NCBI GenBank assembly: GCA_020736575.1
Contig: JAGPYM010000004.1
Location: 1,860,001 to 1,924,000, forward strand
Length of the DNA stretch: 64,000 nt
From: Thelonectria olida
Taxonomy: Eukaryota > Ascomycota > Sordariomycetes > Hypocreales > Nectriaceae
Direction: 5' to 3'
Under the pieces are notes generated by a model. That model worked only from the letters and a program-made list of their open reading frames with translations, did not search any database and was not told where the DNA came from. The position numbers were made by a program, and so were the translations under genes. Below, in pieces: positions 59,573-64,000 of the stretch. The number at the start of each line of letters is the position of its first letter. Within the stretch, counting starts at the first letter, position 1.

Positions 59573-60777
59573 TTATTCCCCCTCCTTGCCTCCAAGATAT
59601 CGATACACAACCGAAAAGTCCCGTCCCTGACACTCGTCCTGCTTCTCAGCCTTTTCATACACGGCAAACGCCGGCTCGGCCAGCTCCATCCTCGCGCCCG
59701 CCTCCTTGGCCGCCAGCATTGCCAGCCTCAGATCCTTCTTCATCAGCGAAATGCCAAACCCGCCGCGGTAGTCGCGGTTCGCTGGCGCCGTTCCCACCAC
59801 GCCCGCCACCGGGTTGTTGATCTCGCTGGGCCAGCACTTGCCCGTGCTCACGTTGATGACGCCCGCGAGCTTCTTGGGGTCCAGGCCCCATTTCATGCCC
59901 AGGTTCATGGCCTCGGCCGTCGCGATGTTGTTGAGCGCCAGGAGGTAGTTGTTGGCCAGCTTGGCCGACAGGCCCGCGCCCTGGTCGCCGCAGTGCAGCA
60001 CCTTCTTTCCCATGCGGAGGAGGACGGCTTCCAGACGCGGCACGAGCGAGGGCGACGAGCCGAGCATGAAGGTCAGCGTGCCGGCCGTGGCGCCGACGAC
60101 GCCGCCCGACATGGGAGCGTCGACAAAGGTGCCCTGGCCGGCGGCGGCGACGGTGGACGCGACTTGCCGCGAGGTTGAGGGGTCGATGGTTGAGCAGTCG
60201 ATGAAGATGCGGTCCTTTTTGGGGAGCGAGTCGGCCAGGATGGATTTGTACACGCCTTGCACGTGCTGAGGTTCTGGGAGGACGGTGATGACCGTGTCCT
60301 AGGTTTGTCAGTCATGTGAACCTGATGGGTTTTTCGTGCCAGCAACATCAGAGTGAAAGTGACATCCTTGGCCAAGATGACTTCTCCCGCTCATCTCATA
60401 TGACCAGAGCACACAGCTTAGGGAGGCCACTTACAGCGTCCTTGGAAGCATCAAAAGCACTCGCCGCCAGCTCGACCTTGGCACCAGCGCCAGCCGCCTT
60501 CATCTCTGTCTCCAATGCCTTCATAGCCTGGCCGTTGATGTCGAAAATGGCAACGCTGTCTGTGGGATTCAGCTTGGACTGCAAGTTCTTGGCCATTTGG
60601 TATCCCTGATCAAGCAGTCACGTCAGCACTCTGCCATCTGTGTTGGCCGTGGAGAGTCCGCTTCATCCAACTTACCATCTGTCCCAGACCGACAAAGGCG
60701 TAGTTATCCAACCGTCTCGCCGTGCTCGCAAAGCCTCGACGGAGCACCAAGCTCCCTAGACGGGCTGGAGCTCTCAT
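59573..60777 (-). CDS. HIBADH: 3-hydroxyisobutyrate dehydrogenase, mitochondrial
   Basis: Three exons (60777-60676, 60605-60435, 60298-59573) give 332 residues. The N terminus (MRAPARLGSLVLRRGFASTARR) is a mitochondrial presequence. The NAD-binding Rossmann motif FVGLGQMGYQMAKNL is split by intron 1. Further family blocks are ITVLPEPQHV, FIDCSTIDPSTSRQVA, FVDAPMSGGVVGATAGTLTFM (substrate-binding), and GAGLSAKLANNYLLALN, which carries the catalytic Lys. The C-terminal domain has WGLDPKKLAGVINVSTGKCW and GGFGISLMKKDLRLA. It oxidises 3-hydroxyisobutyrate to methylmalonate semialdehyde in valine breakdown. It is compatible in pathway with the acyl-CoA dehydrogenase at 19-21 kb, though the two are not clustered. 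Introns use standard GTAAGT donors. Confidence 0.94.
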
Positions 60778-61849
60778 GGCAGCGGCTTGACACCGGAACA
60801 AGAAGAGCAATGAAGAAGAGGCAGTGACGCAGGAGAGTCAACAGGTGTCTAAGCCAACTATACACGCCGAATCACAAGACACGAACGAGAAAAGAGAGAA
60901 TGTTCCTTCACAGCCACTCAAATTCACGGACGGTATTCCCGTCTCATGGAAGGGAGTCGGCACCTTTCATTGCATCGCTGTGAGACAATGTGGGGGAATA
61001 TGTTACCCGAATGAGAGCCGGCCATTGCCGCTCGTAGCCCGGCCTGCCGAACCTGGAATGCATCATTACCCCAAGCGCTGTGCCAGTACCTCGTACACAG
61101 CACTTGGCCTTTGTGCGGGGGAAGCTGGAGAGTGCCATTCGGGCAATGCCATGGAAACCGCGGGGTTTGGCGGCGGAAGTTTACAGTCTGCGGCCCAGCT
61201 CTGGTATGGGTGGTAAGAGCGCTAATCTGACCCGAAGGAGGCTGCCCCCTCGGGTACCAATCTCTCCCGTCGGCAGTCCGGTTATTCCTACATCACATTA
61301 AACGACTACCCAGTGATGAACCTTGTAGTAGGTATGTTTCTTTGCAGGCCATGTCGTTATTGAGTTTATTCTTTATCAATGTCTTATAGCACTGCTAAAT
61401 CGTTTCAAATGCTCCGTTCACCTCTCCGTCTCTCTGCCTTCCGCTGATTATCTACCCTCTCCCTACAGATAATCTCCTCTCCATCTCTCGCAGCACTCAA
61501 GAAAAAAGCCTGACGTTCGCCAACCAACGTGGGGAGCATGTGTGTGCAGGGGTAATGGGGTATGCGCAAAGACAAAAGATGGTGTAATAAAGTAATAAAA
61601 AAAGGGTGTAATGCTTGGTAATGTGAGGAGGTAAGGGATTCCTGTCCGTTTTGATATGCGGCTATTCTCAAGCTCGCAAACATCCGGGGGGTAATGTTGG
61701 GTTCCGAAAGCAATATGGCAGCAGAAAACAAGACCATTATCAAAACAAAGACTGCGCCGATCCAACCGCCTTCCCGTCTCAGCCCAAAGTCGTTGGGAGA
61801 ATCCGTCTCCTTGAAGAATCCCATATCCCGGCAGTGACGTTTCGTTTTC
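60778..61849. other. Region between HIBADH start and BQT4-like stop
   Basis: About 1.1 kb. A 139-codon minus-strand frame (61824-61405) begins with a possible hydrophobic segment (WIGAVFVLIMVLFSAAILL) right after the BQT4-like stop, but it sits in the expected 3' untranslated region and its second half is low-complexity, so I do not call it a gene. The left part carries the HIBADH promoter. Confidence 0.4.
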
Positions 61850-63280
61850 TCAAATCAAGTTCATGAGGTAGGGGTAGGCAGCACTGTTGGAGAGTTAGTT
61901 TCCTGAACCTTTTGCTTCGTATACCTTGTTGAGAACACTTACCCTATCGCGCCAACCATTACAGTGGCTCCTATTCCAAACAATGCTCTGGTCTTGACTT
62001 TTTCTTGGCGCACCTCGGCCTCCGTCTTCACCTTCTTTGCTCGGGGTTGCTCCTCTTCCTTGGGCTGCTCGTCCTCATTCTCGTCTTCCTTCTCGGCCTT
62101 CTTGTCGCCCTTGGAGATATCTGCAGCCTTTCGCTTGCTCTGCTTGGCAGAAGATGGAGTCTCCACAGACTTGGGCACGGCCTCCTCTGCATCAGCTTTC
62201 TCAGCTTGCTCAGCCTCTTTAGTCTCGTCGTTGCTTTTCTGGACCATCTCCTTGGCTGTCGCCATCATCTGAGCAATCTCCTCGGCAGTTGGGGGCTCGC
62301 CAGCGATGGGGAGAGGAATCTCGACTTCGGAAACGGTATGCTTGACCTCCTCGCCCTTGGAGTTCTTGGTAATGTCCTCCTCGATGTGAACCTTCACCTT
62401 GGGGTCCTCCTCCCTAGGTTCCAGTACAATGGCGGGATCGAACTCGGTCGACTTCATGACAATGTTCTCGGGTCTGATCTCCGTATCCTTGACCTCGCCA
62501 TTGACCTGCTCCGTCGTCTCACTAATCACTTCGACAATCTCAGCCTTAGCCCGGGTAGCTCGCTTGCGTGGTGACGCTGTTGATCGCTTTGTGGTCTTGG
62601 TTGGGCTGGCAGATCGACGAGAACGACGAGGAATGGCGGAAGGCGTTGGGGGCGCCAGCTGGGGCAGAGCCTTGTTCGCGTCAAACCTGGGAGGAGCGGA
62701 AATGGTCTTATGCGGCGATTCGGGGGCGCTCGTGATGGAGATCTTGGCGGAATCGACGAGAGCGCGAACCCAGGTGGTGATCTTGTACTCTTCGGCCAGG
62801 AGCAGAGCCTGCTCCGGGGGGATCCAAATGTTGCCAGCAGTCTCCTCGGGACTCGTAGTGTGCAGGGACTTGATGTACTTGCGCTCGGCTTCCTCGTCAG
62901 AAGCTTCGGCGTAAGGGAACGCAGCCTTGAACATGCCAGTCGCGGAGACGTAGCCGTCAAAGCTGCGGCGCATCAGGAAGTAGCTGTTTGGGCTGGACTT
63001 GAAGATGCCGGAGACGATACCCTTGGGAAGAGGAGCTCGAAGGTGCGCATAGTCGAAGATGCCCAGGACTTCCTGCTCGGCGTCATCAGCGCCGACCAGC
63101 TTACGGGTCAGCTTTGTCTGTCCAAGACGTCTGCGCGCAACCAAATCGGTGTCTGTAAAATTGGTCAGTCTGAGGGCGCGTCGCGATGGGAGTGGGTGGG
63201 TGCGTACATTCCGGAATAACGTCGCCAACCATGAGGGGGTTGTGCCTTGCAGGCAGGTTGCGCTTCGATCTGGAAGCCAT
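61850..63280 (-). CDS. BQT4: BQT4-like APSES-domain inner-nuclear-membrane protein
   Basis: Three exons (63280-63208, 63152-61943, 61883-61850) give 438 residues. After a basic start ([15 protein letters not shown]) there is an APSES/KilA-N-like domain at about 60-190: [46 protein letters not shown], then [27 protein letters not shown] long acidic and basic disordered linker follows, with a Lys-rich stretch (KQSKRKA, RAKKVK) that can act as a nuclear signal. The last 25 residues ([25 protein letters not shown]) form a single C-terminal membrane anchor that crosses the last intron. This layout matches fission yeast Bqt4, which tethers telomeres to the nuclear envelope, more than soluble APSES regulators of the Xbp1 type. 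DNA binding is not implied. Splice phases close exactly. Confidence 0.85.
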
Positions 63281-64000
63281 CTTGTCCGATTGCGTTCAAC
63301 TGGGCGCGGCGCGACCAGCTGGAAAACGCTGAAAGAGAAAAAGGCGACGCGAAATCGGTTGACGAGCGATGAATGTTTATGATTCGGCGCGTTGCGAGAC
63401 TATGATTCAAACCAGGTCTGCGAATGTTGAGGAGGGCGCGTCAGCGGTTGTACGTCGGAAAGCGTGTTGGCGGTCGTCGACGTCGACGACTTCGGGCGCA
63501 GCGAAGAGGGCGAAAGCGAAACAGTGCCGATAGGCTCGTAAGCGACGTACCGTGTCTAGACAAGGCTCAATTCATCCAAGGGAAAGGAGTCGTCTTGGAT
63601 GGTATAATTAACGTTAAAGAGAAAGGGGCGGCGGGGATCGCGGTCCGGGGTAGAAGTGACAAAAGGGAGAGAAAGAGAGGGAGAAGAAAACCAGAAAAGG
63701 TGCCAACAAAGATGCCAACAAAGATGAGGGCAAAAAGGATCGCGATGGCTCGAGAGCAGAAAGAAGCTGAGACAAATTGGACAGGATGGGTACCAGGACG
63801 GGGGGACTTGTACTTTCCTCGTCCACGTCCACTTCCGCCAGCGCTTCCACTTTGGGGGCACGGGGATCGAATCGCGCAAATTAGGTGCTCCAGCGGAAAA
63901 GGATAGCGCCTACCTTACGGATAGCGCAACTTGGGAGAGAAGATTTTAGCGGGCGGCCCTGCTGGGCGGAGATTCTTCTGTTTCTTTGCGACGAGATTGG
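63281..64000. promoter_or_regulatory. BQT4-like gene upstream region
   Basis: About 720 bases to the window end. The minus strand is pyrimidine-rich around 63640-63780, fitting a leader and core promoter of the BQT4-like gene. A 160-codon plus-strand frame is purine-rich, low in complexity and unlikely to be coding. The next gene lies outside the window. Confidence 0.4.

Noticed and set aside
61405..61824. 139-codon minus-strand frame with one hydrophobic segment
   Set aside because: Lies directly in the expected 3' untranslated region of the BQT4-like gene; the second half is low-complexity and no family is recognised.
63424..63906. 160-codon Arg/Lys-rich plus-strand frame
   Set aside because: It is the complement of a pyrimidine-rich promoter tract of the BQT4-like gene.

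Overview
The window is nuclear DNA of a filamentous ascomycete. Evidence: short GT-AG introns of about 50-90 nt with CTAAC/CTGAC-type branch points, small intergenic spaces, CT-rich tracts upstream of start codons, and proteins of typical Pezizomycotina form, such as a PKC1 with HR1, C2, two C1 and kinase domains, a Bqt4-type APSES-like protein with a C-terminal membrane anchor, and an RTA1-family protein. The proteins look like those of Sordariomycetes, probably Hypocreales; that placement is from memory of the families, not from a search. No bacterial operons, rRNA, CRISPR array or intact transposon was seen, and no secondary-metabolite cluster.

The left edge (1-3.1 kb) is an eroding accessory patch. 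It has a Ras-like GTPase reading frame without a visible P-loop, a strongly AT-rich 200-bp island, and a TPR-protein pseudogene with two in-frame stops. From 3.5 kb onward the window is a conserved housekeeping block: LCP5 (ribosome biogenesis), a Golgi-type glycosyltransferase-like protein with a polyproline tail, RPC37 (RNA polymerase III), PAT1 (mRNA decay), a KRE2/MNT1-family mannosyltransferase, mitochondrial uS12, an acyl-CoA dehydrogenase, PKC1, SHE9, a PYP1-like HAD phosphatase, an MFS transporter, an EIF1AD homologue, ALG3, a peroxisomal D-amino-acid oxidase, a mitochondrial thioredoxin, an 844-residue disordered fungal protein, NUF2, an orphan 238-residue protein, AP-3 beta (APL6), an RTA1-like protein, 3-hydroxyisobutyrate dehydrogenase and a BQT4-like protein.

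The genes mostly alternate in strand, giving tail-to-tail pairs with short spacers (23 bp between the EIF1AD homologue and ALG3) and head-to-head pairs sharing promoters. Themes recur without being a cluster. Cell wall and glycosylation: PKC1, the KRE2/MNT1-family enzyme, ALG3, the glycosyltransferase-like protein. Mitochondria: uS12m, acyl-CoA dehydrogenase, SHE9, thioredoxin, HIBADH; the two dehydrogenases fit branched-chain amino-acid breakdown. RNA and nucleus: LCP5, RPC37, PAT1, NUF2, BQT4.

I found no clear new biological system. The most unusual points are the decaying left edge, the polyproline tail, four stop-free introns or intron-like segments with lengths divisible by three, a 7.4-kb gene desert between the 844-residue gene and NUF2, and the unassigned genes. 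Exon borders were derived by hand from splice motifs and frame continuity.
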